A stretch of 64,000 nt of DNA, from NCBI GenBank assembly GCA_000727475.1, contig KL647309.1, positions 1,185,820-1,249,819 on the forward strand. The letters are read 5' to 3'. A program made the position numbers and the translations under genes. This document shows positions 45,810-58,099 of the stretch, one piece after another. Positions within the stretch are counted from its first letter, which is position 1; each line of letters starts with the position of its first letter. A model generated the notes under the pieces. The model was not told the origin of the DNA and did no database searches. It saw nothing but the letters and a program-made list of their open reading frames with translations. This DNA is from Sarcocystis neurona (taxonomy: Eukaryota > Apicomplexa > Conoidasida > Eucoccidiorida > Sarcocystidae).

Positions 45810-48717
45810 ATGGCCTCTTCCGTTGTCTGGTACCAGGTACTCTCCACCGTGAAGTAGAAGTTACCAAACGAAGCTGTCTAGCCCCCGAAAATCCGTTGTT
45901 AGCGCGATGGCCGCGCACGCGTGGTGTCTTAGCAAGTGTAAGGTTACCAGTGTCAAACGCAAGACTCTAGCGGCAAGCTGGCAATGAGTAAGCGTAGCTT
46001 TTCCACTTTTCTTGTTTCCACTGCCTTTGAAACTCAAGCGAGCGAGGGGGGCAGCGTTCTTCAAACAGTGGGTAGATCACAACGCGTTTGCAAGCTGTCC
46101 TCCGGTCTGCCCGGAAGCGGAAGAGGATCTGTCCGCTTATGCCTTTGCACGCGGCGCAGGTGAAAAATTGGGAAATATCAATTGAGTTGGATGAAATTAT
46201 TCGCGCGGCAAGAACCCTTCGCTTGCGCGACAGGGTTGCCCTTCTCACACCTTCTGTGATACGCTGCACACGCAGCACGGTAAGCTCCTGTTGCTTCTTC
46301 ACTCCAAAAGTGGTGGTGCTCCTCCTGCTCTTTGCTGACGAGAAAATCTTTTCGTCTGCTAACTGCTGCTGGCGTAGCGCAGTGTTTTGATGCGCGCCAA
46401 CTGCTGCACTGCTGTGGCGATGCACGCTGCTGCGACCGCCGTTGCTGCCTTGGCGTCGCCGCTGCTGCTGCTGCATTCTAGTTGCCGCTGATTTTGCTAG
46501 CCTGTGCGTAGACGTCCCAGCACACACGCTAATCGTTCGTCATCGAAGATTGAAAAATCGACCGTAGCGTTCATTTTTGTCAAACCACAAAAACGAAGTC
46601 TTGCACGTGTCCATCACCGAATGCGGTTTGGAGCGCTGCAGTACAGCAGATGCTGTCTACGTCCAATGCTCACATGAATAGAGAGAGTTTAAATATGTAT
46701 AGTGTCACATATGTAGGAGGTATTTGAGTGTGCTGCTAACAAACGTAGTGCGGAGTCTGCCTCCTGCGCGTGCGACAAAGGACGGGCTGCAGGTGACTAC
46801 TGTAGGGCGCGACAGCTGAAAATGATCCAGGAGTGGCTCCTGTATTCGCCGACTGTGCGGCTGAATCTCGCTTTCCTGCCGCGGTGGCAATCTACGGAAA
46901 CGTGTGTGAGCTACCCGCATCAGTATAGCTACCTCCTGCGGCCCTGAGTGTAACGCATATGTTTTTTGTGCTGCGTCTGTACCAAACATGGTTCTAACTC
47001 ATTCCCAAGACGCAAACGTGAAGAAGCATGAAGAAAATATCTCTCTGTGTCTATTCTGTTGCACGTACGGAATGAGTGTTTATTTGTACCAGTTTGCAGA
47101 AGTACGCACACACGAATACGCGATTTCAGTCTCGTTGATCCCTTACGGCTGAGGGAAGCAAGTCTGCAAGCATACGCACAGACAGTACCTCGATTTTCAG
47201 CATGTCTACATATCTGTGTGTCGGTATGCGTGCAAATGATTGCTTCCAAAATCAAACCTACATGTGAGCGACAGTTCCAAGACACGGCAGTATGAAGCGG
47301 AAAAACAACCAGCGACAAAACAATGAAAAAAAGCTCTGGACTATGCAGCGCGGTTCGGGAGAGGAGTTCTTTTCTGTTTGTAACTGCACAGGTAGCTCTA
47401 CACGGTAGTGGTTACTGTAGAACACCCGCCATGTACGACTGTTTAGAGTTTCTACAGGTACGGCCTTTGGGCCTGTGTCGGGACGTGTGTTTGAATGGCC
47501 ATACTAGCAACCAAATGCTCGTAGAGTAGCAATTACGTACATGTTAAAGAAGGACGAATTTTTGAAATACACGTACATATATATACATGCATACTCAAGA
47601 TATGAGAGAAATACTCGGATGACGGCCGGCCTCTTCGGTTAGAAGAGAAAATTCTTCGTATTCACAAACGGAACGGTGGAGGTATAAACAGAGAACGGCG
47701 TAAGTAGCTGTCAAGTGGGTATCCACCGGTACGCGACTGACAAGTGAGGTGTCAGATTAGCTCAAGCGTCTGTCTGCACGCCAGGGTTGAGTACACGGCT
47801 GAGGTGTCTGTACACCAGACCTCAGTGCACAGGTGAGACATCTACACGCCAGAGCGTAGTCTACAACTGAGAGTCCATGTGGAAATGCACTGGATTTGAG
47901 TACGCAGCTGGTGTGCTTGCACGCGGCACAAAACAGCGTACAGCTGCGCTGTTTTTACAGTCCAGAATCAATATGCAGTTGATATGTCGTGTACCGCTGC
48001 TGCGTAGAGAAGATCCTGTGCAGCTGAGTTGTTTTTTGAGTCGATACGCAGTTGCGCTGCCGGGTACGGATGCTGAATTCAGCAGGTGAGGTGTTCATAC
48101 ACCAGCATTCAGCAAATGGCTGCAGTATCTGCACGCCAAAGTCCGTCGCGGTGGGAGACAGAACTCAGTCCCTCAGTAGCTGTTCGAAATTCTTACGTGG
48201 CCGCCGCAGATGCAAACGGCATCGGCGCCAATTTTTCAACAAACGTCTCACAGTGTACTGTCAGAATATCTTCACACGGGAGAATAGAAAGATCCTTTGG
48301 GCTTCCTCGAAGACACTGTCTGTGAAGTGGGCTGCCGCGGCTGCTCCGCGGTGGCTCACGCACAGGCGCTACGGCTGCGGCAGAGCTTTTTCTGGTGAGA
48401 AATTTCGCCGCTACTGCTGCCGCTCGGTTCTTCCGCAGAAAACAAAGAAAGCTGCATTCGCAGTGGAAAAGAGAACACCGACGAGACAACTCAGTTGCAA
48501 ACAGAAAAAAGAGAAATGGGAAAGACGCGAGACACAGAAGTGACAGCAGCACCTTCCAGAGGAACCTGGTACTACCAGGAAAAAACGGGTCGGGGAAGGA
48601 CGCGGAGCATTAGATACTGAGGAAGAAGTGAGAGAGGCTCTACGAGTGGTTGCAAATGCTGTGCGGCTGTATGTACACCCGACCGGGGATGTGAACGACT
48701 ACACACACGCGCAATAA
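45810..48717 (+). CDS. Unrecognised multi-exon + gene
   Basis: I do not recognise the family. The proposed start is ATG at 45810 in the context GAAGATGG; exon 45810-45836 (MASSVVWYQ) ends CAG|GTACTC. Exon 46160-46279 follows GCGCAG and encodes VKNWEISIELDEIIRAARTL then RDRVALLTPSVIRCTRST, ending ACG|GTAAGC. Exon 47392-47457 follows a strong pyrimidine tract (TTTGTAACTGCACAG) and encodes VALHGSGYCRTPAMYDCLEF, ending CTACAG|GTACGG. All three are phase 0. The 3' exon ends in TAA at 48715-48717 and encodes LDTEEEVREALRVVANAVRL then YVHPTGDVNDYTHAQ; it begins at 48547 or 48560. One or more exons at about 48180-48540 are unresolved. A competing frame (FFKQWVDHNAFASCPPVCPE, from 46039) overlaps the acceptor at 46159. 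Confidence 0.5.
47700..48150. repeat. Highly degenerate ~40-bp repeat
   Basis: Related units containing GTACACAGCTGAGGTGTCTG-like and CACGCCAGA-like pieces recur about every 35-50 bases (for example around 47745, 47793, 47845, 47895, 48045, 48120). Divergence is high, so this is an old array. It lies within the intron region of the 45.8-48.7 kb gene and is unrelated to the CAG or TA families. Confidence 0.55.
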
Positions 48718-49960
48718 TACTGGCTAAAGGTATACGTCTCTGTTTAAATACACACCCTCGTCGTCTGTAGGTACATGCAAGACGTATGTAGATATGATTA
48801 TAGACCTGGTACCTATACGCGTAGATGTACAGGTACACAAGTATATCGATACAACGTGTATCTGAAACAGAACACGCGGAGAGTAGTAGGAAGCAAACAT
48901 CCGGTAGAACTCCGTTGCTCTACAGACGTCAACGGGTGATGCAGTAACTGCAACAGGAGAAACACCGGAAGCACAGTACCCCAAAGTTGGTCCACCGTGA
49001 GAATTCGCTCGTGAGAAGACGAAAGTTGTTGTACCACTATACAAGCCAACATACAGAGAAAGGGCTATCGTCAATTTTCCACGTGAAGTGCAGGGCGAAG
49101 AAGCAGGCAGAAAAAGAGGAAATCTGTGGAAGAGAGCGGCAGCACAGACGTGACCAGTAGGAAACACTTTCCGCGGACAGAGCCAGAGCAAAAACTGATT
49201 GCCACACGCAGGGAGCCACTCGTTGCAGGTGAGACGGCAGGACAGCCCCTTCCCCGCACAGGCGAGCAAAGGAGAGACACTTTGAGAGAGAAATGTTTAC
49301 CTGGAGAAGAGAAAATACTCCACTGTACTACACGAGAAAGTGTCTCTCCACGTGCATACCGTGAATGAGAAGAAAGTGTGCAGAAGCAGAAGCCGAGAAC
49401 AACACACCTGCTGCGCATCACTCGCAACAAGTTGAGAAATACGGAAGCACAGGAAATGACTACCGCTGCAGAGCGAGACAGCAGTGTCTCTGTGTGTCGG
49501 TGTGCGTGTGTATCGTGCTCCAGTCGCGTGGGTACGACGCGGTGTCTGTACACCCGAGTAAGCGGCGAGCTCCACGGCACAACGCTCGTCCTGGCCACGT
49601 CTTTCTATGAATACGTACAGAAAGAGAACCGTTTAAATCGACTCAGTATGTTCTTCTACAAGGTGCAAGTACTCTTCAACTTTCCTATTTCTACTAGAAA
49701 GTTGTGGAAATTCACTTACTGCTAAGTTGCAGAATACATACATAACGATACGCACCTACAAATGTATACCGAAATACGGAGAAAGTGTAAGGGGAACTCA
49801 TCTGGTCGTCTGTAGGTATCTGTAGACGCCTGCAGGCTGCTTGGCCGTCTTTGTATCAACAGATACTGCCTATCTTCTGCAGTCAGGCAACTTCCGCTTG
49901 TACTCACCTACATACATACATAAACACACGCCACTGCCATCTCGCAGCTGCTTGTCTTCC
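48718..49960. other. Calm region with ambiguous open frames
   Basis: + frames at 49126-49368 (EQKLIATRREPLVAGETAGQ) and 49540-49725 (SGELHGTTLVLATSFYEYVQ) look protein-like, and a - frame overlaps both. No motif or consistent splice chain allows a gene call. Confidence 0.3.
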
Positions 49961-51780
49961 TTCATGTCTATGCGGTAGACAGTCGCAGCAGCTGCTGGTG
50001 CGGGGGCCGTACCGGACAACGAAGCTGCTGTCTCTACTGCTGCTGTAGATGTCGCTGGCTACTCTCACTGCTGATGTCGCTCTTCCTACAACCGCTGCAG
50101 CATCTCTGCGTGCACCTCTCGGTTTTCTGCTCCTGCTCTCGTTCCTCCCTGCTGCTGCTGAGTGTTTCCACCTGGATCTGCTGCTAACGTTGCTGCCGTG
50201 TTGCATCTACTGCTGCTGTTGCTGCTTCTCTCCACTGATGCTGCTGTCTGTGTGATGTGGCTGCTGCTGGTGCACGTGTGTATCTCGCGGTGACTGGGGT
50301 CGCAGCTGCTGCTGCTATCTACGTGTTGGCTGCGGGACCTGCTGCTACACCTGCTGTCTTGTTGTATGTACTGCTGCTACTGGGGCTGCCGCGATGTCTG
50401 CTGCTGTTCCCCTTTGCTGCTGCTCTCCCCTGTTGCTCTTACTCGTTCCGTTAGCCGTTGCTTACGAACTTCCTGTCCTATTGTCGCTTCTCCTTCTCCT
50501 CTTGTTATTGCCTTTGGGGCTTCCCTCCTGCTGCTACTGCTGCATCTTTCTCACGAGTTTCTCTTACCGATTGATGGTTCCTTCTTATTTTCTACTGCTG
50601 TTTCGCTTCCCTTCTCTCTGTGGGAGTCGCCTACCTGCATGCTTGGCCCCAAGACAGGAAGCAGCTTCAGCTTCTAAACTTTTACGTTCTTCCTCTTTCC
50701 GTCGTTGTTCCTCTCCGCTGTTCCTTCCTGTTGCTGCTGCTGCAGCATCTTTCTGTCTTTGCCTCTGTCCTCCTGCCTGCCCCCACTTCTGTGGACCATT
50801 TCCTCCTTGTTCTTCTTCCTTCGTCTCTGCTGCTGTTGCTTCCCCGGTTTCGGCTGCGTGCTCTCTCCTTTTCTCCTGGCTTGCGCTTTGCTGCTTTTCC
50901 CCTGCTGCGGCGCCTAGTGCCGGCCCGGAGGCAGCAGCACTGCCCGTTGCTCTTGCGTTTCCTTGTTCTGCTGCTGCTGGTGTATCTGCTGCTTCTGTTG
51001 TTGCTGTTGTTCGGTCCTCCGTTGCTGCGGCTGACTGCTGTGCTGTTGCTGGTGTTCCACCTTTCTTCTTGCTGCTGCTGCTGTGTTCTGTCTTCCCTTC
51101 CAGGAGCACACACCCGCGGGGAGGCTGCAGCAGAATAGGAAAGGGATTTCTCTGTGTAGGTACAATTACGCGGCCTCCCAGTTTCTCTACCAGCTGTTGG
51201 TCCCGCTGCACCTCCTCGTCCTGCTGCAGCAAATCCTCTGCTACTGCGTTACGGGCGTTCACCGTTACGATACACAGCTGAGGGCAGCAGGGGCAGCAGA
51301 ACAGCCGCAAGAGCGGCAACGGCACAGCAGAACCGAAACAGGTGTACGAGAAGGAAGCAGAAGCAGCAGCAGCTGCTCTACAGCCGCAGCACAAGCAGGT
51401 GGAACCCCTTGAAGCAGCGGCAGCAGCAGCTGCGCAGGGTTATTCAAGAAGAAGAGACAGCAGCAGCAACAGCAGCTACGAAGCACAGGGGGCAGCATGG
51501 ACGCAGAGGCAGCAGCAGCATCGGGGCGACTAGGAGGCTGGGGTGCAACGAGGACGCAGCGGCACAGCAGCACGTGAGCAGCAACCCGCAGTGCAGTCGC
51601 AGCAGCAGCAGAGTGTCAGCAGAAACGTCTGCAGCAGCACCAGACGCAGGAGACAGCAGCAGGACAATCGGCGGCAGGGTCGGTGGTGCGGCATCTGGAG
51701 AAGCGGTTGCAAGCAACATTAGCAGCAGCAGCCTTGCGGCAGCAGCAACGACGGCCCTGTTCCACACATATCGTACGTAA
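49960..51780. repeat. CTG-rich then CAG-rich tract
   Basis: The + strand is CTG-rich from about 49985 to 51080 and CAG-rich from about 51280 to 51770; the switch lies at the unique segment 51085-51277. Long Leu/Cys or Ala/Gln frames follow from the triplets. The switch coincides with the proposed - strand acceptor at 51277. Confidence 0.75.
50635..51277 (-). CDS. Unrecognised exon with Gln/Glu/Ala-rich tail
   Basis: After a - strand acceptor (GCTGCCCTCAG at 51288-51278) the frame encodes well-mixed sequence, LCIVTVNARNAVAEDLLQQD, then VEKLGGRVIVPTQRNPFPIL and LQPPRGCVLLEGKTE. It then passes into a long Ala/Gln/Glu/Lys low-complexity tail made of sense-strand CAG. A donor CAG|GTAGGC lies at 50635/50634. 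The 60-residue mixed part is likely a conserved domain, but I cannot name it. Upstream exons would lie in or beyond the CAG tract to the right. Confidence 0.45.
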
Positions 51781-52370
51781 AAATATACACCTGCTGAAAA
51801 CAGTCTCACTAATACACACGTGGTGCATCATCCGTCCACACATGTGAAGGAGATATACACGTATACGTTTATCCCGTGGTACTGCCTATGTATACATGTA
51901 TATAGCTGCTGATATTGATCATAGACGTAGATACACATACTCGTGTGGTATGTGTGCACCTGTTCGTTTTGCATAATTTCTTTTGTATATACAGGGATCT
52001 ACACGCTAGGATCAACTATACATGCATGTGTTCCCTGTAATCAATACACATATATATATATATATGCATATATGTATATATATATGTCTATACATGTAGA
52101 TGTGTATATAGATACATAGGTCTATGTGTATCTATATGTATATATATATGTATATAGATGTCTGTACACGTATATATGTATATATATGTTTATCTTGATC
52201 TCTTACATATGTGGTAGGTCACCTGGTATCATTTCAGTGTACACACATATATATATATAAGGAGGGAAATGTATATTATGTGCTGCTTAGTGACTGCTTA
52301 CGAGCAGTCATGCATGTGCACTCATATATAATCTGCTGTCATATATATATATATAGCCTAGAATACTAAC
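51780..52370. repeat. TA satellite
   Basis: TA/TG/CA-rich satellite, densest at 52045-52200 and 52240-52360, with no supported gene. Confidence 0.7.
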
Positions 52371-52519
52371 CTCGCCTGTTACACACCTGTGTCGAAAGAG
52401 AAAGAGACTGAGAATGAGAAGCACAGAAGAAACGAGAGACAGCCAAAAATGACAGAGGGAGAAGCGCGGTGAAAAACTGACTGTGTTCGCCGCGAAGAGG
52501 AGAGAAAGGCAGCGCTGCC

Positions 52520-53700
52520 ACGTTGAAGGAGACCGCGCAAGGAGCGGAGCGCTCAGAACAGCCAACGCCGGGAAAAAAGTGCAAGTGGGATTTGTCAGGA
52601 CACCTGGGATCTTCTGTGGACGCAGCAGCACAAGCAGCGGCACGGTCACATGCATATGCAGCAGCAGCAGCACACGGCGGCGAGCTGAACGACCAGCGGC
52701 CGGAGCAGCCACATCATACGCAGAATCCGCAGCAGCGGCAGCAGCAACAGACGAGTAATAACCGGCAGCGACACAGCAGGAACAGCAGTAACACAGGCGG
52801 CTTAGCAGCACGAGAAACGACAGCAGCAGCGGCGGTACATCAGCGGAAGGCACTGCTGCTACCAGGCGAGAAGCAGTACCAGCTTCGAAGGCACCAAGGG
52901 CAGCAGCAGCAACAGCAGGGGCAGAGGAGAAGAGAAGACGAAGGAGAACGACAAGCACCACAAGTGAGAGGGGCAGCAGCGAACGAGCAACAGGAAGAGA
53001 AGGAGAAACAGCAGCAGCAGAAAGGAATGCGGGAGCAGCAACGGCAGTAGGAAGAGGAGGAGAAGATCCACGGGGGCAGCAGGAAGAAATGGCAAAGCCG
53101 CACCAGCAGGAGAGAGTAGCAGCAGCAGGAAGAGAAAAAGAGGCAGCAGCAGCAGCAGGAAGAAATGGAAGAAATGGGCACTCGCAGAGGCAGGGAGAGG
53201 AGCAGCAGCGAAGAGGGAAGGCAGCAGCAGCAGCAAGAGAATGAGAAGCAGCAGCAGCAGTGGCAGACGGCGCAAGAGGCGCATCCGCACGAGGAGAGAC
53301 GGCAGCAGAGAAAACTTCTCGAAATGAAGAAGACAGGAAAGGAAGGACCGAAAAGAGCGCGACAGAGTTTGTCGCTTCAGCGGCAGCAGCAGCTGTTGCA
53401 GCTCCTTTTGAGACGTTGACGAAAGAGGAAGACTGCGCAGCGTGCAGGGCGGCAGAAAGAAGAGGGAAAGTAAAGAGGAGGGACAGGTAGATAACAGTGA
53501 AAGAGTCGTGGAATGTCTTCGCAGGAAGGAACCGGCAGGAACACCAGTAAATATGGAAAAGTTGTCCTTGAAGAAGACAGAAGCTGTCAGACTACCCGAG
53601 GCGGACAACGCGATTCGCAGGCAAAACAAAAAAGGCCGCACACACAGAGAAAGCAGCACCGCTAACGACTTTCCTCTTCCCCGCCTGCGTGACTGACGTA
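52520..53700 (+). other. CAG-rich region with polyQ/Ala open frames
   Basis: The + strand is rich in CAG/GCA triplets (52620-53410), with several overlapping + frames; one (52523-53050) starts with mixed sequence (SEQPTPGKKCKWDLSGHLGS) before becoming Gln-rich. The - strand is Leu/Ser/Cys-rich. The sense-CAG orientation would suit a + strand exon, but no domain or splice chain confirms it. Confidence 0.3.
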
Positions 53701-54675
53701 CACGTCTACTCATACACGTATACATACAGAAGACAGACGTGGACATATATATATACATACGTATCTTCATACTGCAAATATATGTCCATGTATATATGTA
53801 TCCATATAGATGTATGTATACCGGAGATGCACATATACATATATATATTATATGCACACACACATGTACATATACGTCTACACCGGACCTGTGCACTTAT
53901 ATATATATACATCCGTGTCCACGCCAGAGCTACGCACTTATACATATATATATATGTATATATGTATGTATGTATGTGTGCATGCCTGTGTGGATCTAGA
54001 TGGATACGTCTCCCTCTCTCTCTGTATATGTGAATATATCGAAGGATGTATGAAATATTAGTATGTATATAGATATATATGGGTGCACGTGTCTGGTAGG
54101 CCATAACAGGGAAAGTCCTTCTTTACCTATCGCTGGTCTCCTTCACACTCTCCCCTTCCTTCTGTGTCTGTCCAGCTGCATATATACCTGCTCACACATA
54201 GGTGCCTGTATACAATGTATACATATATGGATATATTTACAGACGCATTAGTCAGTAGTTTATGCAGACGTGAACACAGGAAGATATGCAGATGCGCGAA
54301 GTTGATACTAAACTGCTTCTGCGTCTCGCCGGGGTCATCATACATGCGTCATCTTCGCATCCAGTGCAGCAGCACTCACTATTTTCCTTCGCTTTCTCTC
54401 TACCGCTGAAGAAGGTCAACATACACACGTGTATATATGCAGGTGGGCACAGCAGTGCGTTTTCCTCCATTTATATATCGGGCTACATAGTTCTCTATGA
54501 ATTCACCTATATGTGTGTATCTCTCTGTCTCGCTCTCTTCATATACGTATATACACACATATATGTATATTTGTTCATATGCTGCATACGTCTACACATG
54601 TACGTATATATACACGTATATACATATTTGTTTATACCTCTACGTCTCCGTCTCCAGCGTGGACTGCACAGACAC
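53700..54675. repeat. TA/CA satellite with short unique pieces
   Basis: TA satellite at 53700-54070 and 54420-54640. The unique piece 54100-54410 may contain a further 3' exon of the MSS51-like gene on the - strand, but none could be placed with confidence. Confidence 0.5.
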
Positions 54676-57187
54676 CGGAGCGAAAAGGACAGAAGGGGAA
54701 GAGTTTTGCTTTCTTGCCTGGACAAACTCTTCGTACGTCCCTTTGAAAGGAGCGGCCAGCTGCTCCCTTCCTCCTTCGAGCTTTACGACCGCTGGTGGAT
54801 TTAGTTGGCCTCGCTGCAGCTCCCCTGCCTCGCCATTTCGTCAACAAACCCCACACATCGCAGCAGTCTACTCTCCCTCCTCTCCATATTCTTCCGTCTT
54901 TTGCACGCATGCACACATACATATATGTCCATATATGTACACACTTGAATATATATGTACATGTACATTCATATATATACATATACAGGTGCATATAGAA
55001 TTGTATATGTATACCCTGTACACACATATATACATACAGATGTACATACATCACTGTATATATATATATATAGATATATATATGTGCATAGGTATATGCA
55101 TATGCTGGTACGTACACGTGTGGATGCTCCCGCTGCTGCAATCGAATATATATGTATTCGTATATACACATATACACATATAGGTGTACATACACCAACA
55201 TATATATATGGAAATGCATATGCATGTGCATATATATATATATATACATATGTGGACGGCTCCCGCTGCTGCAACCCCTGGTGCTGTTGCTGTGGCTGCT
55301 GATGCTGCTGCGTCTGCTGCTGTTGCTTCTGCAGCTTCAGTTGCCATGCAGCAGCTGAGAAAGATCAAAGAAGTACTCAGCCAGCAGACACTTCCTCTTC
55401 CCAAATTTCCCATCTTCTCCATATGTATGTTAACAAACACACATGCATATACACATATATATCTCTACATATATATATATATACATGTGTTTATATGTAC
55501 GTGTTGCTATGCATGTCCATATTTGTAGGCATACATATATATATATACATATGTGCGTAGACTTATTTTCCCGTCACACACATATGTATACATATATAAT
55601 GCGAGTGAAATTACGGCAGAAGTCCGGTCAAATGTACATGAATATACACATGTGTGTACACATATATAAATGAATATGCTGCTTTGTACATGTTCATAAA
55701 TATCTGCTTCTCAAGGACATGTGCGCGTGTATGGAAGTGTGAGCGCACTTTTAGCGCTTTTGTGTGATTCTCTTTCTCTCATTTTCTCTTTCTCTGAATA
55801 TTTTGACGTGCAACGTACTTTCAAGCCTTCCGTCTCCATCAAGAAACCCGACAAAAACGAGAAGCAGCACCTTGACCTTTGGCCAACGTTCCATCATTGC
55901 AGTGTACCTACACCCCATTTCGCTTCTGCTGGTGGCCCCGATGAAGTGGACGCACAGAATTTCTTTCTTCAAAGAAGGTAAAGTTTCCCACCACGGAGAA
56001 ACAGCCGCACCAGCGGCAGGCAAAGAAGCTGCAGGCGCAGCAGGAACAGCCGGAGCTGCGGCAGCGTCCATAGCAGCAGCAGCAGCGTGGGAGTCGCTAC
56101 GATTGCTCTGAGTTCGCTGAGCTTGTTGGAGCACTGCTTCTCTTTCTGCTGCTCTTGCTATTGCTGCTTCACCTGCTACTCTTCCACCCGTAGCTGCGTC
56201 ACTGGCTGCTACTGCTGCAGTTGCTTCTCCACCACCTACTGCTGGCGGTGCCACCCTTCCTCCTCCTGCTGCTGCTGCTCGTCTTTCCTCTTCTGCTGCT
56301 GCTGCTTTAGCACTGCGACGCCGCAGGTCCACCTGCTGCAGGGCGTACAGAATAGTAAGAGGTAGTGCCCGTGTCAGCGTGAAGTTACATTCTTCTAAGA
56401 GGAATTCTAAGGAATGCGGCTGCTGCCACAGCTCTGGGTCAAAGTCGTCGGCTGGGCGATATTCAACAGGCCACATCCACTCGCTTTCTCTGCTGTTTAT
56501 GTCTTCTTCCTTTCTTTCCTCATTCACATCACTCCTCCTGCTCCCCTCCTTCAGCTGGCGATGCTGCTGCTGCTCTTGCTGCTGCTCCTTCTCCTCCTCC
56601 TGCTTCTCCTGCTGCTGCCTCTTCTTGTGTTGCTGCTGCTGCGTCGGCGCCGCGTCTTTCCCGGCGCTGCTGCTTAGACTGCCGCTCTTTTTTTGCTGTT
56701 GCTGTTGCTCTTCGCGCGAAGCGCCGGGACACTCTTTCCGACGGTACGCAGGAAAGCCGCAGCTTCCTCCACCATCCCCATCGCCACGCGCACTTCCACC
56801 ACCACCTGCTGCTGCTGCTGTCACATCCGCCGCCTCTGACGCCGTGCATACTCCGCTGCTACGTATCCCGCCTTCGTTTCGAGAAGCACCAGCAGCAGCG
56901 ACAGCAGAAGAAGCAGCAGCAGAAGCACCAGCAGAAGGGGCAGCAGCAGACACATCACTAGTGGCAGCAGCACCAGGTGATCGGTCTTTCTTGGTGTGAG
57001 TTGTACGGAAGCAGTCATGTTCCTTTGTTTTGGGTGTCTGCAACATGTTTTTCCATAGAGCCCGCTCTTGCTGGGCATGCAAGGCTTCGTCTTTCTGCAA
57101 CTTTTTCAGCAGAGCCGTCGCTTCGGCCCCCCCCCCGCCCCCCTGCTGCTGCAGGCGTGCGATGGTCTCTCGCGCGGCGGTCCAGTC
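54676..57187 (-). CDS. Protein with MSS51-type C-terminal domain
   Basis: Exon 57187-55819 (- strand, after GGTGCGCAG) starts DWTAARETIARLQQQ and is followed by about 200 low-complexity Ala/Gln/Glu residues. It then has WMWPVEYRPADDFD, LPLTILYALQQVDL, another Ala/Arg-rich insert, and ILCVHFIGATSRSEMG...WPKVKVLLLVFVG, ending GAAA|GTACGT. These fit the MSS51 C-terminal family (PLT..YAL, HV.GA..E, P.LK...V..VGP). Exon 54813-54676 follows GAGCTGCAG and encodes LNPPAVVKLEGGREQLAAPF then KGTYEEFVQARK and VLFAP, matching the family G.Y..... and PD....N region. Phases (1 then 0) show at least one short exon missing between them. In yeast Mss51 regulates COX1 mRNA translation in mitochondria; related proteins carry an N-terminal MYND zinc finger, not visible here. 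The function in this organism is inferred only. Confidence 0.65.
54814..55740. repeat. TA satellite with two similar CTG islets
   Basis: TA satellite within the MSS51-like gene. Two related islets, GCTCCCGCTGCTGCAA at 55128-55143 and again at 55259-55274, each flanked by TA repeats, suggest a local duplication. A short missing exon of the gene may hide here. Confidence 0.45.
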
Positions 57188-57960
57188 CTGCGCACCACCC
57201 ACAGAAGCAGCAGCAGCGGCAGCAGGCATTGCCAAAGCAGCAGCAGCAGATGCAGGAGAAACGGCAACAACAACTGCAGGAGCAGTACACGCACCAGCAG
57301 GAATTTCTCAGCAGACGCAACAGCAACAGAAGCAATACATACCGCAGCAGCGGCTGCTGCAGCAGAATTGATACAAACAGCAGTGGAGGAAGTTACAGCA
57401 ACAGCAGCACGGCATGTTCAGTAGCAGCAGGAGCAGCGGACGCAGGACAGACAGCTGAAGTAACAGGAACAGAAGCAGTAGACGAAGGAACAGTAGTAGC
57501 AGCAGGTAGTGGTGGGGACACGGCAGCAGTTGAAAGAGCATAAAGAGCAGCAGCAGCGGCCTCAAAAACGTATGGCAACAGCAGCAGCACGAGGACGTGA
57601 TGCAACGTGAGTCCAGCAGCTGCAGCGGGAGGCAACGCACGTCAGGCAGCTGGAGCAGCAACAGCAGCAGGATACACATCCTGCCAGCGGTGAAAGGGCA
57701 CTGCAGCACCTGAGCAGCTCGAGCAGTCGAAAGAGCAGCAGCAACAAAAGTGCAGCAAGAAATGCAGCAGCAAGGGGTGCAGCAGCAAGAAATGCAGCAG
57801 CAAGAAATGCGGCAGCAAGAAATGCAGTAGCACCAGCGAAGCGACAGCTCCCAGCGCCAGCAGAGGCAGGAACAGGAGGAGCAGCACCGGCAGTGGGGTG
57901 TAAAGCAGGTCGCTGGCAGCACGTGCCGGCATCCCCAGAGATACAGAGCACTACGGTGGG
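57188..57960. repeat. CAG tract upstream of the MSS51-like exon
   Basis: The + strand is CAG-rich (sense CTG for the - strand gene) from about 57205 to 57860, ending right at the proposed acceptor of the 57187 exon. It includes a 15-bp array at 57756-57830 (CAAGAAATGCAGCAG, five copies) that keeps frame and would read Ala-Arg-Asn-Ala-Ala on the + strand. Confidence 0.75.
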
Positions 57961-57980
57961 TGTCCCAGGAAGAGCAGCAG

Positions 57981-58098
57981 GTAGATAACAGCAGTTTCAA
58001 AAACGGAGAAGCGAGCGTTCGCCGGATGTGCACAGACACGCTTGCCGCGGCAGAGGGGCACCCGCGGTCGCTAGCAACGATTCAAGCATTTGCTGAGG
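57981..58098 (+). CDS. Short exon candidate, unrecognised
   Basis: Between AGCAG|GTAGAT and GCTGAG|GTGCAG the + strand encodes a well-mixed segment (SSFKNGEASVRRMCTDTLAA, EGHPRSLATIQAFAE). It may be an internal exon of a + gene continuing through 58100-58500, where three frames are open and basic. No domain recognised. The opposite strand is less convincing. Confidence 0.3.
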
Positions 58099-58099
58099 T

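Noticed and set aside
57150..57187. DWTAARETIARL as the tail of a MYND finger in the MSS51-like gene
   Set aside because: The His and Cys ligands expected after DW are Ala and Ile, and no upstream CxxC cluster was found.
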